Notes: generated by a model not told the origin, from the letters alone. Counted from the first letter of the stretch, positions 1 to 10,110 are shown. The stretch: 64,000 nt of DNA from Neokomagataea anthophila (GCF_018122595.1 NZ_JAGRQH010000003.1:124001-188000); one strand, 5' to 3'. Numbers and translations are program-made.

Positions 1-2
1 TA

Positions 3-473
3 ATGCGCGCTTTTCGGGGAGTGTTGGCGGGTGCGCTGGCACTCCTTTCGGTTGAGGGGGGCGCATATGCTGCGTCTCCTGCGCCGACGCCTGTAGGGGT
101 GGAGGGGCTGTGGCTGTCCCAAGATAAAGATGGGATTTTTGAGATAAAACCGTGCAGCGGTGGTTTGTGCGGTTGGCTCATAGGGTTGGATTATACGGAT
201 CACGTGCCGCGGGATGTGACGGGACGTTCTGAATGCCATCTGATGATGATGACCGATTTTGTGCCGTTAGATGAGCAAAAATGGCAAGGCCATATTTTGG
301 ACCCACGCACAGGGCATACTTATCAGGCACGTATTTGGAATGAGGGAACTCAGGTCCTCAAGTTAAGAGGCTTTGTTTTAGGGGTGCCCTTATTGGGGGA
401 GACGCAAACATGGACGCGCTATGAGGGGCCTGCTGTAGACACAGAATGTCATATGGCAAAAATGTCTCAATAA
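3..473 (+). CDS. DUF2147 family exported protein
   Basis: A 156-residue protein with a cleavable N-terminal signal peptide (about residues 1-24, ending AYA). The mature part resembles the DUF2147 family: an opening 'GLW' followed by 'DGIFEI.PC...LCG', a central 'GHILDPRTGHTYQARI' segment and a strand pattern near 'LKLRGFV'. Members are small secreted or periplasmic proteins of unknown biochemical role. Four cysteines remain in the mature part and could pair in the periplasm (inference). The ATG lies three bases into the window, so its ribosome-binding site and promoter are not visible and a longer upstream start cannot be excluded. An AT-rich gap of about 80 bases separates it from the next gene. 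Confidence 0.7.
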   Translation: MRAFRGVLAGALALLSVEGGAYAASPAPTPVGVEGLWLSQDKDGIFEIKPCSGGLCGWLIGLDYTDHVPRDVTGRSECHLMMMTDFVPLDEQKWQGHILDPRTGHTYQARIWNEGTQVLKLRGFVLGVPLLGETQTWTRYEGPAVDTECHMAKMSQ

Positions 474-556
474 TATATAATTTTTTAAAATTCAGTGCTT
501 GTGCCATGATGTGGAAGCTTTGGCAGAGCTCATGATGAAAAGGAGCACAGTTCTCT

Positions 557-1834
557 ATGCGTAACCCTGTCTCTCGCCGCGAATTTGCGTTTGGTATTGC
601 GGCTGGTACGGCTGCGATTGGTTTGACAGGTACTGTTTGTGCTGCCGATAACACGGCAACAGAAACAACGCCTGTTCCGCCACCACCGCCAAAACCGGTG
701 TCAAAAACGATTTGTTTTGTTGGTGGTTATACCAAGCATGGGCCACCGGGTGGCGCAGGAAATGGGCAGGGGATTGCTGTCTTTGAGATGGACCGTGCTA
801 CGGGGGCATTGGTTCCTGTGACGACGTTCACAGACATTGCTAGTCCTTCTTTTATCACGCTTTCTGCTGATCATCGTTATTTGTATGCGCTGAGTGAAAT
901 CAGTGATTATGACAAAAACGGGAACGGCTCTCTTACGGCCTTTGAAGTGAACCAGCAGACGGGGTCTTTGCGTAAAATTAACAGCGTTAGTTCGTGTGGT
1001 TCTGTACCCGCTCATTTGAGTGTTCATCATTCAGGGCGCTACGTGTTGGTAGCGAATTATATGGGTGGTTCTGTTGCTGTTTTTCCGATTCGCCCGGATG
1101 GCTCCTTAGGAGCAGCTACGGATGTAGTGCATAATTCAGGCCCCCGTCAGCCTGATCGTGCTGCAGACAATCCACAGGGTAATTTTGCTGTCTCTGACCA
1201 CTCAGGAGCGCACCCGCATATGATTCGGTCTGATCCGTCCGGCCGGTTTGTGCTGGTGGATGATGCCGGTCTGGATCGGGTGTATGTGTGGACGTTGAAT
1301 TTAACGACAGGGAAATTAGAGCCAGCAAAAACCCCATATTACGATATGGAGCCCGGCTCAGCTCCGCGCCATTTTGAGTTCAATCATACAGGGCGGATTG
1401 TTTATAATCTGTGTGAACAAGACTCAAAAATTGTTGTTTCTACCTTTGATCCGGAAACAGGGTCTCTGAATAATATTCAGACGGTGAGCACGGTGACATC
1501 TCATTTCCGTGGTTCAACGTTGGCGGCAGAAATTCTAATTTCTGCGAGCGGTAAGTATGTTTACGCTTCTAACCGCTTGGGTGATTCTTTGGCTGTATTT
1601 GCCATTGGTGATGATGGTACGCTGACGCTGCAAGATGAGGTGTGGATGCATGCCGATTACGGGCGTGCGATGATGTTTGATCCATCAGGAACATTCTTGT
1701 TCTGCGCAAATCAGCGTTCTGATGCGGTGACAGCATTTAAAGTTGATAAAGATACTGGGCAATTGGCATTCACCAATCATTTCACGCCGATTGGTAGCCC
1801 AACGACGTTTGCGTTTATGGATACGAAAGTCTGA
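557..1834 (+). CDS. Tat-exported lactonase-family beta-propeller protein
   Basis: A 425-residue protein with a clear twin-arginine signal (SRREFAF followed by a hydrophobic stretch, residues 6-30), so probably exported folded. A proline-rich linker precedes a seven-bladed beta-propeller of the 6-phosphogluconolactonase (YbhE/Pgl-like) family; repeats such as 'SADHRYLYALSE', 'HHSGRYVLVANY', 'DPSGRFVLVDD' and 'SASGKYVYASNR' mark the blades. Cytoplasmic family members hydrolyse 6-phosphogluconolactone. An exported one more likely acts on sugar lactones formed by periplasmic dehydrogenases, which are abundant in acetic acid bacteria (inference). AGGAG lies 11 bases before the ATG. A bidirectional terminator follows. 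Confidence 0.8.
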   Translation: MRNPVSRREFAFGIAAGTAAIGLTGTVCAADNTATETTPVPPPPPKPVSKTICFVGGYTKHGPPGGAGNGQGIAVFEMDRATGALVPVTTFTDIASPSFITLSADHRYLYALSEISDYDKNGNGSLTAFEVNQQTGSLRKINSVSSCGSVPAHLSVHHSGRYVLVANYMGGSVAVFPIRPDGSLGAATDVVHNSGPRQPDRAADNPQGNFAVSDHSGAHPHMIRSDPSGRFVLVDDAGLDRVYVWTLNLTTGKLEPAKTPYYDMEPGSAPRHFEFNHTGRIVYNLCEQDSKIVVSTFDPETGSLNNIQTVSTVTSHFRGSTLAAEILISASGKYVYASNRLGDSLAVFAIGDDGTLTLQDEVWMHADYGRAMMFDPSGTFLFCANQRSDAVTAFKVDKDTGQLAFTNHFTPIGSPTTFAFMDTKV

Positions 1835-1856
1835 TTGTATCAGCGGTCTAATGATG

Positions 1857-1888
1857 AAAAAGGCGCCCTGTTTGTGGCGCCTTTTTTT
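1857..1888. terminator. bidirectional intrinsic terminator
   Basis: AGGCGCC and GGCGCCT arms enclose a short loop, with an A-run on the left and a T-run on the right. It sits between the convergent stops of the lactonase gene (1834) and ubiG (1893) and can serve both strands. Confidence 0.85.
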
Positions 1889-1892
1889 GTAT

Positions 1893-2660
1893 TTAGTCCT
1901 TGGTGAAGATCGTGATGTAATTAATGCCTGTATCGCGCGTGGTACGCCATTTAGGAGGGATATAGGACATACCGGCGAGATCAGTCATGCGTAGGCCGGC
2001 ATTGCGCCCCATGCGCGCTAATTCTTCGGGTTTAATGAATTTTTTCCAATCATGTGTGCCGATTGGGAGAAGGCGTAAGAGATATTCTGCGCCGAATTTG
2101 GCGAAAGCGTATGAGCGGGCTGTACGGTTGAGCGTGGAGACCGCAATCATCCCGCCGGGAAGCGTAAGATCAGCCAAAAGCTTTAGAAAGGCTTGTGGAT
2201 CTGTGACGTGCTCAATGACTTCAAGGGCAGAAATAACATCAAATTTTTGTCCTTCTTCCACAAGGGTTTCGGCGCTGCCATTGCGGTAAGAAAGGGCAGC
2301 AGCACTCTCAGGTAAAGGGTGTTCTGTGAGGTGTGCTTTAGCGGCTTCGATGCCTGCGGTGCTGGCATCCAGGCCGAGAGTGTTAAAGCCGAGTTTTGCA
2401 AAAGCTTCACTAGCCAGACCCGCGCCACATCCGATGTCTAGAAGAGACAAGCATGCGCCACGTGCTGTTTGCAGTGGGGTGATACGTTCTGCGACCCATT
2501 CCGTGCGAAGGGGGTTCATGGCGTGGAGGGGGGCCATGGGGCCTCGGGGGTTCCACCAGTCATGGGCGAGCGCGCTAAAATGCGCAATTTCATCTTCTGA
2601 AACGGAGTACTGGGTGGGTTTTGAGGTAACTGTAGAGGAAAAATCGTTCTCAGAAGCCAT
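1893..2660 (-). CDS. ubiG: ubiquinone biosynthesis O-methyltransferase UbiG
   Basis: SAM-dependent methyltransferase carrying out both O-methylation steps of ubiquinone synthesis at the membrane. The 255 residues match the family in length. Motif I 'LLDIGCGAG' lies at about residues 73-81, followed by 'GLDAS' and the UbiG-type 'DVISALEVIEHV.DP..FLK' (about 140-160); the N-terminal 'HDWWNPRGPM.PLH.MNPLR' block and the C-terminal 'GINYITIF' are also typical of UbiG. AGGA lies eight bases before the ATG. The gene is divergent from lysC. In many alphaproteobacteria ubiG and lysC are likewise divergent neighbours. ubiE in this window (52561) belongs to the same pathway. Confidence 0.95.
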   Translation of the reverse strand: MASENDFSSTVTSKPTQYSVSEDEIAHFSALAHDWWNPRGPMAPLHAMNPLRTEWVAERITPLQTARGACLSLLDIGCGAGLASEAFAKLGFNTLGLDASTAGIEAAKAHLTEHPLPESAAALSYRNGSAETLVEEGQKFDVISALEVIEHVTDPQAFLKLLADLTLPGGMIAVSTLNRTARSYAFAKFGAEYLLRLLPIGTHDWKKFIKPEELARMGRNAGLRMTDLAGMSYIPPKWRTTRDTGINYITIFTKD

Positions 2661-2784
2661 GGGAATGATCCTTATTGGCCGAAGTCTGGCCGAGATTGGC
2701 TGGACGCAGCGGGACGAGAGAGGTATGTGGACCGGCGGGTTTGTTGAAGAAAACCATCTGGATTATTTCAGCATGTTCTTTCCG

Positions 2785-2814
2785 ATGCCAGACCCGCGCG
2801 CGCAATGCCAGACC
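2785..2814. repeat. 10-bp direct repeat before lysC
   Basis: ATGCCAGACC occurs at 2785-2794 and again at 2805-2814, exactly 20 bp apart, ending 22 bp before the lysC start. The two-turn spacing would put both copies on one helix face; regulatory use is inference. Confidence 0.35.
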
Positions 2815-2836
2815 ATGACCTGGAGTTCTGAACGCG

Positions 2837-4162
2837 ATGTCCAAGACTGACACGCCTGTTTTCGTTTCTCATACTGATACGATGTCCCCCTCGATTAAAA
2901 GCGGCGAGGCGATGGGTAAACGCAAAACAATCGTCATGAAATTTGGCGGTACGTCAGTTGGCACTATTGAACGCATTCGTGTTGTGGCGGAGCGTGTGAA
3001 GGCTGAGGTTGAGCGCGGGCATCGGGTTGCTGTTGTCGTATCAGCTATGTCCGGCGTGACCAATCGTATGGTTGGTTATTGTGCCGAACTCGACACAATG
3101 GCAGATCCGCGTGAGTATGATGCAGTGGTTGCGTCAGGTGAGCAAGTGACAAGCGGTCTTGTCGCCATTGCTTTGCAAAAGATCGGCGTGCCTGCACGTT
3201 CTTTTCAAGGATGGCAAATTCCTCTCAAAACCGATGAGGCGCATGGTAAAGCATCCATCGAAGGGGTTGACGGTGCTGCGTTGGAGCACAGCCTGTCAGA
3301 GAATATTGTGCCCGTAATTGCTGGGTTCCAAGGTATCGGCCCGGATCATCGTATTGCGACGTTGGGGCGCGGTGGGTCTGACACTTCAGCGGTTGCTGTT
3401 GCTGCGGCTATTCGTGCAGATCGTTGCGATATTTATACCGATGTTGACGGTATTTATACGACAGACCCGCGCATTGTGCAGCGTGCGAAGCGTCTGGACC
3501 GTATTACCTATGAAGAAATGCTCGAATTGGCTTCCGTTGGAGCCAAGGTGTTGCAGACCCGTAGTGTTGGGCTTGCAATGCGTGAAAATGTACGTGTGCG
3601 TGTCCTCTCATCATTTGCGGAAACAGATGATGAGAGTGGATCGTTAGTGGTGAATGAGGACGAACTGATGGAAAAGGAACTCGTAGCGGGTATCGCTTAC
3701 TCGCGTGATGAAGCGAAGATTTCGGTTCGTCGTATCCCTGACCGGCCTGGTATTGCAGCGGCAATTTTCGGCCCCCTCGCGGCGGCGAATATTAATGTTG
3801 ATATGATTGTGCAGAGCATCGGTGCGGATAGCCTGAACAATATGACCTTTACGGTCGGCCTCAGCGATGAAGAGGCGGCGCGTGCCGTGCTTGAACAACA
3901 GCGCTCTGAAATTGAGTGGGGTGAAATTCAAGCATCGCGCAATGTAACAAAAATTAGTGTTGTTGGCGTTGGGATGCGTTCCAATGCTGGCCTTGCGGCA
4001 ACAATGTTCCGCACGCTTGCGGAGCGTGGGATCAATGTTCAGGTCATTTCGACCAGCGAAATTAAAATCTCAGTTCTTATTGATGCAGAATATACAGAAT
4101 TGGCCATGCGCGCATTGCACACGGCTTATGGACTGGACAAAAAAGAGGAACCTAAGACGTGA
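2837..4162 (+). CDS. lysC: aspartate kinase
   Basis: Phosphorylates L-aspartate, the first step to lysine, threonine, methionine and diaminopimelate for peptidoglycan. The amino acid kinase domain opens with 'VMKFGGTSVG' (about residues 33-42) and contains 'LGRGGSDTSAVAVAAA' and 'DVDGIYTTDPRIV'. Two C-terminal ACT domains follow ('ISVRRIPDRPGIAAAIFGPLAAANINVDMIVQ' type and 'ISVVGVGMRSNAGLAATMF'), expected to bind lysine and/or threonine for feedback control. The 441 residues include about 25 extra N-terminal residues. The ATG at 2837 has GGAG 11 bases upstream; an internal ATG at 2912 gives the usual family N-terminus but its GAGG is only two bases away. The stop overlaps the next start by four bases (GTGA). 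Confidence 0.95.
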   Translation: MSKTDTPVFVSHTDTMSPSIKSGEAMGKRKTIVMKFGGTSVGTIERIRVVAERVKAEVERGHRVAVVVSAMSGVTNRMVGYCAELDTMADPREYDAVVASGEQVTSGLVAIALQKIGVPARSFQGWQIPLKTDEAHGKASIEGVDGAALEHSLSENIVPVIAGFQGIGPDHRIATLGRGGSDTSAVAVAAAIRADRCDIYTDVDGIYTTDPRIVQRAKRLDRITYEEMLELASVGAKVLQTRSVGLAMRENVRVRVLSSFAETDDESGSLVVNEDELMEKELVAGIAYSRDEAKISVRRIPDRPGIAAAIFGPLAAANINVDMIVQSIGADSLNNMTFTVGLSDEEAARAVLEQQRSEIEWGEIQASRNVTKISVVGVGMRSNAGLAATMFRTLAERGINVQVISTSEIKISVLIDAEYTELAMRALHTAYGLDKKEEPKT

Positions 4163-5199
4163 ATGCCACAAGTAACGCCCGTGAGACGCTGCAAAAACTC
4201 TGGCAGCCCGGCTGCGATTTCTTAGGCAGTGATGTCGCCATTCTCGGCGGTGCGATGTCTTGGGTGAGTGAGCGCAACCTTGTTTCAGCAATTTCAAATG
4301 CGGGCGGTTTTGGTGTGATTGCGTGTGGCGCAATGACACCAGAGCGTCTTGAAGAAGAAATTGTTGCAACGCAGGCGCTGACGAAGCGTCCCTTCGGTGT
4401 GAACCTTATCACCATGCATCCTGACTTGGAGCGTCTGGTTGATGTGTGTTTGGCGCATGGGGTAACGCATATTATCTTAGCTGGTGGTGTGCCAAGCAGC
4501 GCTATTATCCGCCGTGTGCGCGATGGCGGGGCGCGTGCCGTTGGGTTTGCTCCGGCTTTGGCGCTGGGTAAGCGTTTGGTCAAAATGGGTATTGAAGCTC
4601 TGGTGATCGAAGGGTCTGAGGCTGGTGGACATATTGGTCCTGTCTCTTTGACGGTTCTGGCACAAGAAATTTTGCCGCATATGCGTGATGTTCCCGTGTT
4701 TGTTGCAGGCGGTTTGGGCCGTGGTGATGCGGTGGTGTCTTATCTGGAGCAGGGGGCTTCAGGTGCACAGTTGGGTACGCTTTTTGCTGCGTCTCAAGAG
4801 AGCATTGCTCATGAAAACTTCAAGAAATCATTCTTGCGCGCTAATGCGCGTGATGCTTTGACCTCTGTGCAGTTGGATGAGCAGTTCCCCGTTATTCCTG
4901 TACGTGGTTTGGCGAATGCTGGGACGCGTGAGTTCTTGAAGCATCAGGCTGAAGCGATTCGTGCTTTCCAAAGCGGTGAGAAGAGCAAAGAAGACGCACA
5001 GCTATCGATCGAGCATTTCTGGGCCGGTGCATTGCGCCGCGCAGTAGTTGATGGTGATGTTGAAAACGGTTCTGTGATGGCAGGTCAGTCAGTCGGTATG
5101 GTGAAGGAAATTCGCCCGGTTGCTGATATCATTGCGGGCTTGGTTGATCAGGCGGTTGAAGCGATTGAAAAACGCGAGCAACGTATCCACGTTTCTTAA
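4159..5199 (+). CDS. NAD(P)H-dependent flavin oxidoreductase / nitronate monooxygenase family
   Basis: A 346-residue FMN-dependent TIM-barrel protein of the 2-nitropropane dioxygenase/nitronate monooxygenase family. Recognisable are the N-terminal 'AILGGAMSWVSERNLVSAISNAGGFGVIACG', the phosphate-binding 'EGSEAGGHIGP' (about residues 153-163) and 'VFVAGGLGRGDAVVSYLEQGASGAQLGTLFAAS'. The true substrate is unknown; such proteins oxidise nitronates or act as general NAD(P)H:flavin/quinone oxidoreductases. The start is GTG, overlapping the lysC stop by four bases, so the two genes are probably translationally coupled. Nothing in the sequence links its chemistry to aspartate metabolism. Confidence 0.85.
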   Translation: MNATSNARETLQKLWQPGCDFLGSDVAILGGAMSWVSERNLVSAISNAGGFGVIACGAMTPERLEEEIVATQALTKRPFGVNLITMHPDLERLVDVCLAHGVTHIILAGGVPSSAIIRRVRDGGARAVGFAPALALGKRLVKMGIEALVIEGSEAGGHIGPVSLTVLAQEILPHMRDVPVFVAGGLGRGDAVVSYLEQGASGAQLGTLFAASQESIAHENFKKSFLRANARDALTSVQLDEQFPVIPVRGLANAGTREFLKHQAEAIRAFQSGEKSKEDAQLSIEHFWAGALRRAVVDGDVENGSVMAGQSVGMVKEIRPVADIIAGLVDQAVEAIEKREQRIHVS

Positions 5200-5250
5200 G
5201 TCCGTTACCGTTTGATGTCCTCGGTTTGATAACCTTGTTTGAACAGGTTT

Positions 5251-6546
5251 ATGCCCATGCCCACTCCCTCCTTTGATCGTATGCCGCTTCGTTCTGACCA
5301 GCCGAGTGTTGGTGCGGTGTTGCGTCATCGCCGTGAGGAGTTGGAGTGGCAAATCGAGGATGTGGCGCAGTGGCTGCGTATTCGGGCGCGGCTGCTGGTT
5401 GCGTTAGAGGCAGATGATTTTGCCTCGTTGCCTGGTGAAGCCTATGCTGTTGGTTTTGTGCGTGCTTATGCACAAGCGATGCAGCTTGATGCTGCGGATT
5501 TAGTGGCGCGTTTTCAGCGAGACTACCGGCGTGTTGCAGGTACGAAGACAGAGCTGGTTTTCCCTCAGGCTCAGGGGGAGCGAGGTCTCCCTGTTGGCTT
5601 GTTGATCGGGGCTGGGTTTGTCTTGGTCGCGATGGCTTATGCAGGGTGGTATCACTTCTCATCACATGATGAACCGATTGCAAAGCAGGTCCCTTCTTTG
5701 GCGGCATTGATGCCGAACTCGCCCCATTCTGTCATGACGTCACCGCAAGTTGCGTCCGTTATGCCCGGACAAGCCCCGGCAGAAGAAAAGCAGATGCTGG
5801 CTGCCGTGCCGCCTGCGCAAGGTGCGCAGCCGGCGCCAGTGGCGGTGCCCCCTGTGAATGAGGCATCGCCCGCCATGCATGAGAGTAATGCGCCAACGGC
5901 TGTGCAAGCTGCGCCTATACCAGAAAAGCCTGAAGAGGCCCCGTCTTCAGAGAGTGTTTCCTCGGAGAACACAGCGCCAGAAACATTGACGCCTGACCAA
6001 GAAAAAACGGATATAAAAGCGCCGTTAGCAGCAGTGAATACCGTTTCGGAAGGGCAAATTGCTGTGCATGCGATTGCGCCTGTTTGGGTACAAGTTACAG
6101 ATCATACGGGGCATGTCCTAGTGTCACGTGTTTTGCCGCAGGGTGAAACGTGGGTTGGTGATGCGGCCGGCAGTCCTTATCGTGTGTCAGTAGGCAATGC
6201 TGGTGGCGTTGTGTTTATGACGCATGACGTGGTGAGTGCTCCTTTGGGGCGTAATGGGGCGGTGCGCCGTAATATATCCGTCACGACAGATGCGGTGCAG
6301 CAAGGTGCTTTTGGGCATGGTGCATTGCCTGTTGCCGCGCCAGAAGACAGTGGTGGAGATAAGGCTCTTCCAGTGGAAGCTGAGCCAGCATCGCATGGGC
6401 CTACAACGGTGAAAACGTCACATACAGCGCCGTTAGTGAAGAAGGCTCCCGTACACGAGCCGAGACAAGATGTGACAACAGATGAACTCAATGCGCGTCA
6501 ACTAACGGGGCAATCACCGAGCGGTGATGCGTCATTAGGCCATTGA
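5251..6546 (+). CDS. RodZ-like helix-turn-helix membrane protein (DUF4115)
   Basis: About 431 residues with RodZ architecture: a cytoplasmic Cro/CI-like helix-turn-helix (about 15-95, 'GAVLRHRREELEWQIEDVAQWLRI...LEADDFASLPG..Y..GFVRAYA'), one membrane span (about 113-134, GLLIGAGFVLVAMAYAGW), a roughly 130-residue Pro/Ala/Glu-rich periplasmic linker, and a C-terminal DUF4115 beta domain ('IAVHAIAPVWVQVTD..G.VLVSRVLPQGETW'). RodZ links MreB to the elongasome. A further 80-residue low-complexity tail follows DUF4115. A TTG at 5239 is open in frame, but ATG at 5251 or 5257 (AGG nine bases before the latter) is more credible. It precedes ispG, as RodZ-like genes often do. Confidence 0.8.
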   Translation: MPMPTPSFDRMPLRSDQPSVGAVLRHRREELEWQIEDVAQWLRIRARLLVALEADDFASLPGEAYAVGFVRAYAQAMQLDAADLVARFQRDYRRVAGTKTELVFPQAQGERGLPVGLLIGAGFVLVAMAYAGWYHFSSHDEPIAKQVPSLAALMPNSPHSVMTSPQVASVMPGQAPAEEKQMLAAVPPAQGAQPAPVAVPPVNEASPAMHESNAPTAVQAAPIPEKPEEAPSSESVSSENTAPETLTPDQEKTDIKAPLAAVNTVSEGQIAVHAIAPVWVQVTDHTGHVLVSRVLPQGETWVGDAAGSPYRVSVGNAGGVVFMTHDVVSAPLGRNGAVRRNISVTTDAVQQGAFGHGALPVAAPEDSGGDKALPVEAEPASHGPTTVKTSHTAPLVKKAPVHEPRQDVTTDELNARQLTGQSPSGDASLGH

Positions 6547-6645
6547 TCTGGAATAAATCATCATCCGCCTCTAAAATGGCAGGACGATTAAAGACAACGC
6601 AGAACCTGACAGGCCCGGTCTGGTCCGGGCACGAAGAGGATTAAC

Positions 6646-7791
6646 ATGAGCAGCTACCGTCCGTATCAGTACATTGAGCGTCGTAAGTCGCGTCAGATCC
6701 ACGTTGGTAAGGTTGCCGTGGGTGGTGATGCGCCGATTTCTGTACAGACGATGACCAATACGCTGACATCTGATGCACAAGCGACGATTGAACAAATTCG
6801 TCGTGCGGAGTTGGCGGGTGTCGATATTGTTCGTGTTTCGTGCCCAGATGAAGCCAGCACGGCCGCCTTGAAAGAGATCGTGCATGAAGTGAATGTGCCG
6901 ATCGTTGCAGATATTCACTTCCACTATAAGCGTGCTCTTGAGGCTGCGCGGAATGGTGCGGCGTGTTTACGTATTAATCCGGGCAATATCGGTAGTGCCG
7001 AGCGTGTGCGTGAAGTGGTGAACGCAGCCCGTGAGCATAATTGTTCGATCCGTATTGGTGTGAATGCGGGCTCTTTGGAGCGTCATTTGCTGGAAAAATA
7101 TGGTGAGCCTAACCCTGAAGCGCTGGTTGAGAGTGCGTTAGAGCACGCCAAAATCCTTCAGGATCATGACTTCCATGAGTTCAAGATCAGCGTTAAGGCG
7201 TCTGACGTGTTCATGGCGGTTGCTGCGTATCAGCAACTGGCAGATTGCTGTGACCATCCGTTGCATATTGGTATTACGGAAGCAGGCTCTAAGCGTGCAG
7301 GTACGGTGAAGTCTTCGATCGGCTTGGGTAATCTGCTCTGGGCTGGCGTAGGTGACACGATGCGTGTCTCTCTGTCCGCTGCGCCGGAAGAAGAAGTGTT
7401 GGTGGGCTGGGATATTTTGAAATCCCTTGGCCTGCGTCATCGTGGTGTAAAAATTATCTCATGCCCGTCTTGTGCGCGTCAGGGCTTTAATGTGGTTGAA
7501 ACGGTGCAGACGCTGGAAGACCGTTTGCAGCATATTAAGACACCTTTGACGTTGTCGATTATCGGCTGTGTTGTGAACGGTCCGGGTGAAGCGTTGATGA
7601 CGGATCTGGGTGTTACAGGCGGCGGTCAAGGCCGTCACATGGTGTACTCAGCCGGTAAGCAAGATCATACGATGCCCGCAAAAGATATGATTGAGCATAT
7701 CGTTGAGCTGGTTGAGAACAAGGTTGCGGCTATTGAAGCCGGCAAGCTTGAAGCCACAACGGCTAAGCAGATGGACCCGGCGAGCGCATAA
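6646..7791 (+). CDS. ispG: 4-hydroxy-3-methylbut-2-enyl diphosphate synthase IspG (GcpE)
   Basis: Penultimate MEP-pathway enzyme: a [4Fe-4S] protein converting methylerythritol cyclodiphosphate to HMBPP, feeding ubiquinone, undecaprenyl phosphate and hopanoids. The 381 residues carry '[28 protein letters not shown]' near the start, '[13 protein letters not shown]' and 'LRINPGNIG', and the cluster cysteines in '[11 protein letters not shown]' plus '[13 protein letters not shown]'. The length is of the compact bacterial type without the plant insert. GAGGA lies six bases before ATG. Its TAA shares one base with the hisS ATG (TAATG), so hisS is probably coupled. Confidence 0.97.
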   Translation: MSSYRPYQYIERRKSRQIHVGKVAVGGDAPISVQTMTNTLTSDAQATIEQIRRAELAGVDIVRVSCPDEASTAALKEIVHEVNVPIVADIHFHYKRALEAARNGAACLRINPGNIGSAERVREVVNAAREHNCSIRIGVNAGSLERHLLEKYGEPNPEALVESALEHAKILQDHDFHEFKISVKASDVFMAVAAYQQLADCCDHPLHIGITEAGSKRAGTVKSSIGLGNLLWAGVGDTMRVSLSAAPEEEVLVGWDILKSLGLRHRGVKIISCPSCARQGFNVVETVQTLEDRLQHIKTPLTLSIIGCVVNGPGEALMTDLGVTGGGQGRHMVYSAGKQDHTMPAKDMIEHIVELVENKVAAIEAGKLEATTAKQMDPASA

Positions 7792-9044
7792 TGGCTGGTG
7801 GTATGACAGGATTACAACCGCCACGCGGGACGCATGATCTGATTGGTGAGACGATGCGGCGGCATCGTCATGTGGTACAAACGGCAGCAAAAGTGCTCGG
7901 GACTTATGGGTTCGAGGAGTGGAGCACGCCGATTTTTGAGGATACACGCGTTTTTGCGCGGACATTGGGCGAGGCGTCTGATGTTGTATCCAAAGAAATG
8001 TACAGCTTTGAAGACCGTGGGGGGGATAGCATCACGCTGCGCCCGGAAAACACGGCGTCAATCTGTCGTGCGCTGGTGACAAATGGTCTGACGCAGTCTT
8101 TGCCGCAAAAAGCATGGTATAACGGGCCGATGTTCCGTTATGAGCGGCCGCAGAAAGGGCGTTACCGGCAGTTCCATCAAATCGGTGCGGAACTCATTGG
8201 TGCTGATGGCCCGCTGCGCGATGCTGAAGTCATTGCTATGGCGTTTGATGTTTTGAAGGCATTGGGGCTGGCCGATGATGTTGTACTGGAACTGAATACG
8301 CTTGGTGATGTTGCCTCGCGTCAGGCTTGGCGTGATGCATTGGTTGCGTATTTCCGACAGCATGTTGATGCATTATCCGATGATAGCCGGACGCGTTTGG
8401 ATGTGAATCCATTGCGGATTTTGGACAGTAAAGCGGCTCAAGACCGTGCATTACTGGACGACGCTCCACGATTTGCGGATTACTTGAATGAGGAATCTCA
8501 GCGTTTTTGGGATGAGTTGCGCGCTCACCTAGACGCGTTTGGTGTACCCTTCACAGAAAACCCGCGTATTGTGCGTGGTCTGGATTACTATTCCCATACC
8601 GCTTTTGAATTTGTAACGACCAAGCTTGGTGCACAGGGTACTGTGCTGGCTGGTGGCCGTTATGAAGGGCTTGTGGCGCAAATGGGTGGGCCGGAAACCC
8701 CAGCGATTGGTTGGGCTGGCGGCATTGAGCGTTTAGCGCTGCTGTTGGATGATGTGCCTTCCGTTCCCGCAGGTGTTGCCATCGTGCCTATGGGCGATGC
8801 CGCTGTGCAAAAAGCAGCATCTTTGGTGCGCGCTTTGCGTCAGGCAGGGCAGAGGGCTGAGATTGAAACACGTGGCAATATGAAAAAGCGTATGGAGCGT
8901 GTGGTAAAATCTGGTGCATCTCATGCTGTTGTGCTGGGTGATGACGAAGTTGCGCGGGGTGTTGTGCAATTGCGTGACCTGACGGCGCGTGAGCAGCGCG
9001 AAGTTGCTTTTGATGACGTTGTACAGAGCCTGACTGGAGCCTAA
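7791..9044 (+). CDS. hisS: histidine--tRNA ligase
   Basis: Class II aminoacyl-tRNA synthetase charging tRNA-His. Present are the N-terminal 'LQPPRGTHD', motif 2 '[18 protein letters not shown]', the histidine motifs '[13 protein letters not shown]' and 'GGRYEGL', motif 3 '[13 protein letters not shown]', and a C-terminal anticodon-binding domain (about 330-417). The length of 417 residues is normal. ATG at 7791 overlaps the ispG stop; a second ATG at 7803 would give the more familiar N-terminus MTGLQPPRG and cannot be excluded. prfA follows after two bases. Confidence 0.97.
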   Translation: MAGGMTGLQPPRGTHDLIGETMRRHRHVVQTAAKVLGTYGFEEWSTPIFEDTRVFARTLGEASDVVSKEMYSFEDRGGDSITLRPENTASICRALVTNGLTQSLPQKAWYNGPMFRYERPQKGRYRQFHQIGAELIGADGPLRDAEVIAMAFDVLKALGLADDVVLELNTLGDVASRQAWRDALVAYFRQHVDALSDDSRTRLDVNPLRILDSKAAQDRALLDDAPRFADYLNEESQRFWDELRAHLDAFGVPFTENPRIVRGLDYYSHTAFEFVTTKLGAQGTVLAGGRYEGLVAQMGGPETPAIGWAGGIERLALLLDDVPSVPAGVAIVPMGDAAVQKAASLVRALRQAGQRAEIETRGNMKKRMERVVKSGASHAVVLGDDEVARGVVQLRDLTAREQREVAFDDVVQSLTGA

Positions 9045-9046
9045 TT

Positions 9047-10108
9047 GTGGCTGTTGATGACAGACTCGAGCGGATTGTCGCTCGGTCCGAGGAACTGCAA
9101 GCTCTGATGGCCTCGGGAGAGGCAACGGGAGAGGCGTTTACGCGTCTTTCCCGTGAATATGCTGAATTGGAGCCTGTTGTGGCGTCCATTCAAGCGTATC
9201 AGGCGGCTGTGGAACAAAAAGAGGGGGCGGAAGCTCTTCTGGATGATCCGGAGATGCGTGAGCTTGCGCGTGCCGAGTTAGACGAATTGCACGAAACTCT
9301 ACCCGCGTTAGAGCATTCTCTACGTTTAGCGCTTCTTCCGAAAGATGAAGCGGATGAGCGGAGTGCTATTCTGGAAATTCGTCCGGCTGCTGGTGGTGAT
9401 GAGGCGGGTCTTTTCGCAGCAGAAATGTTCGATGCGTATCGTCGTTTTTCAGAGCGCAATGGCTGGCGCTTTGAGGTGATGGAATACGCGGAGAGTGAGG
9501 TTGCGGGCCTGAAAGAAGGGATGGCAACCATCTCTGGGCGTTCTGTTTTTGCGCGTTTGAAGTATGAATCAGGCGTGCATCGTGTGCAGCGTGTGCCGGC
9601 GACGGAAAGCCAAGGGCGTATTCATACATCGACCATTACCGTTGCGGTTCTGCCGGAAGCTGAAGAAGTTGATGTGACGATCAATGATGATGATCTGCGC
9701 ATTGATGTTTACCGTGCATCGGGTGCGGGTGGTCAGCACGTGAACAAGACCGAAAGTGCTGTGCGTATCACGCATATGCCGAGTGGTATTGTCGTGGCGA
9801 TGCAGGAAGAAAAAAGTCAGCATAAGAACCGTGCAAAAGCGATGAAGATTTTGCGTGCACGGCTCTATGAAGCGCAGCGTGCTGCGGCCCATGCGGAACG
9901 TGCACAAGATCGGCGTTCTCAGGTCGGGACGGGAGATCGTTCCGAGCGTATTCGGACGTATAACTTCCCACAGGGCCGGGTGACGGAGCACCGTATTAAC
10001 TTAACGCTGTACAAGATTGATCGGGTTATGGCGGGTGAGTTTGATGAGGTGATTGACGCCTTAACACGTGAAGAACAGACGGCGCTTTTGGCCGATCAGG
10101 GCTATTAA
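9047..10108 (+). CDS. prfA: peptide chain release factor 1
   Basis: Terminates translation at UAA and UAG. The 353 residues contain the class-specific PAT tripeptide (residues 184-186) and the peptidyl-hydrolysis GGQ (228-230) inside '[21 protein letters not shown]'. The start is GTG with GGAG seven bases upstream, inside the end of hisS. Gln230 is the expected target of PrmC, encoded two genes downstream. The stop lies only two bases from the stop of the convergent gene at 10111, leaving no room for a separate terminator. Confidence 0.97.
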   Translation: MAVDDRLERIVARSEELQALMASGEATGEAFTRLSREYAELEPVVASIQAYQAAVEQKEGAEALLDDPEMRELARAELDELHETLPALEHSLRLALLPKDEADERSAILEIRPAAGGDEAGLFAAEMFDAYRRFSERNGWRFEVMEYAESEVAGLKEGMATISGRSVFARLKYESGVHRVQRVPATESQGRIHTSTITVAVLPEAEEVDVTINDDDLRIDVYRASGAGGQHVNKTESAVRITHMPSGIVVAMQEEKSQHKNRAKAMKILRARLYEAQRAAAHAERAQDRRSQVGTGDRSERIRTYNFPQGRVTEHRINLTLYKIDRVMAGEFDEVIDALTREEQTALLADQGY

Positions 10109-10110
10109 GT

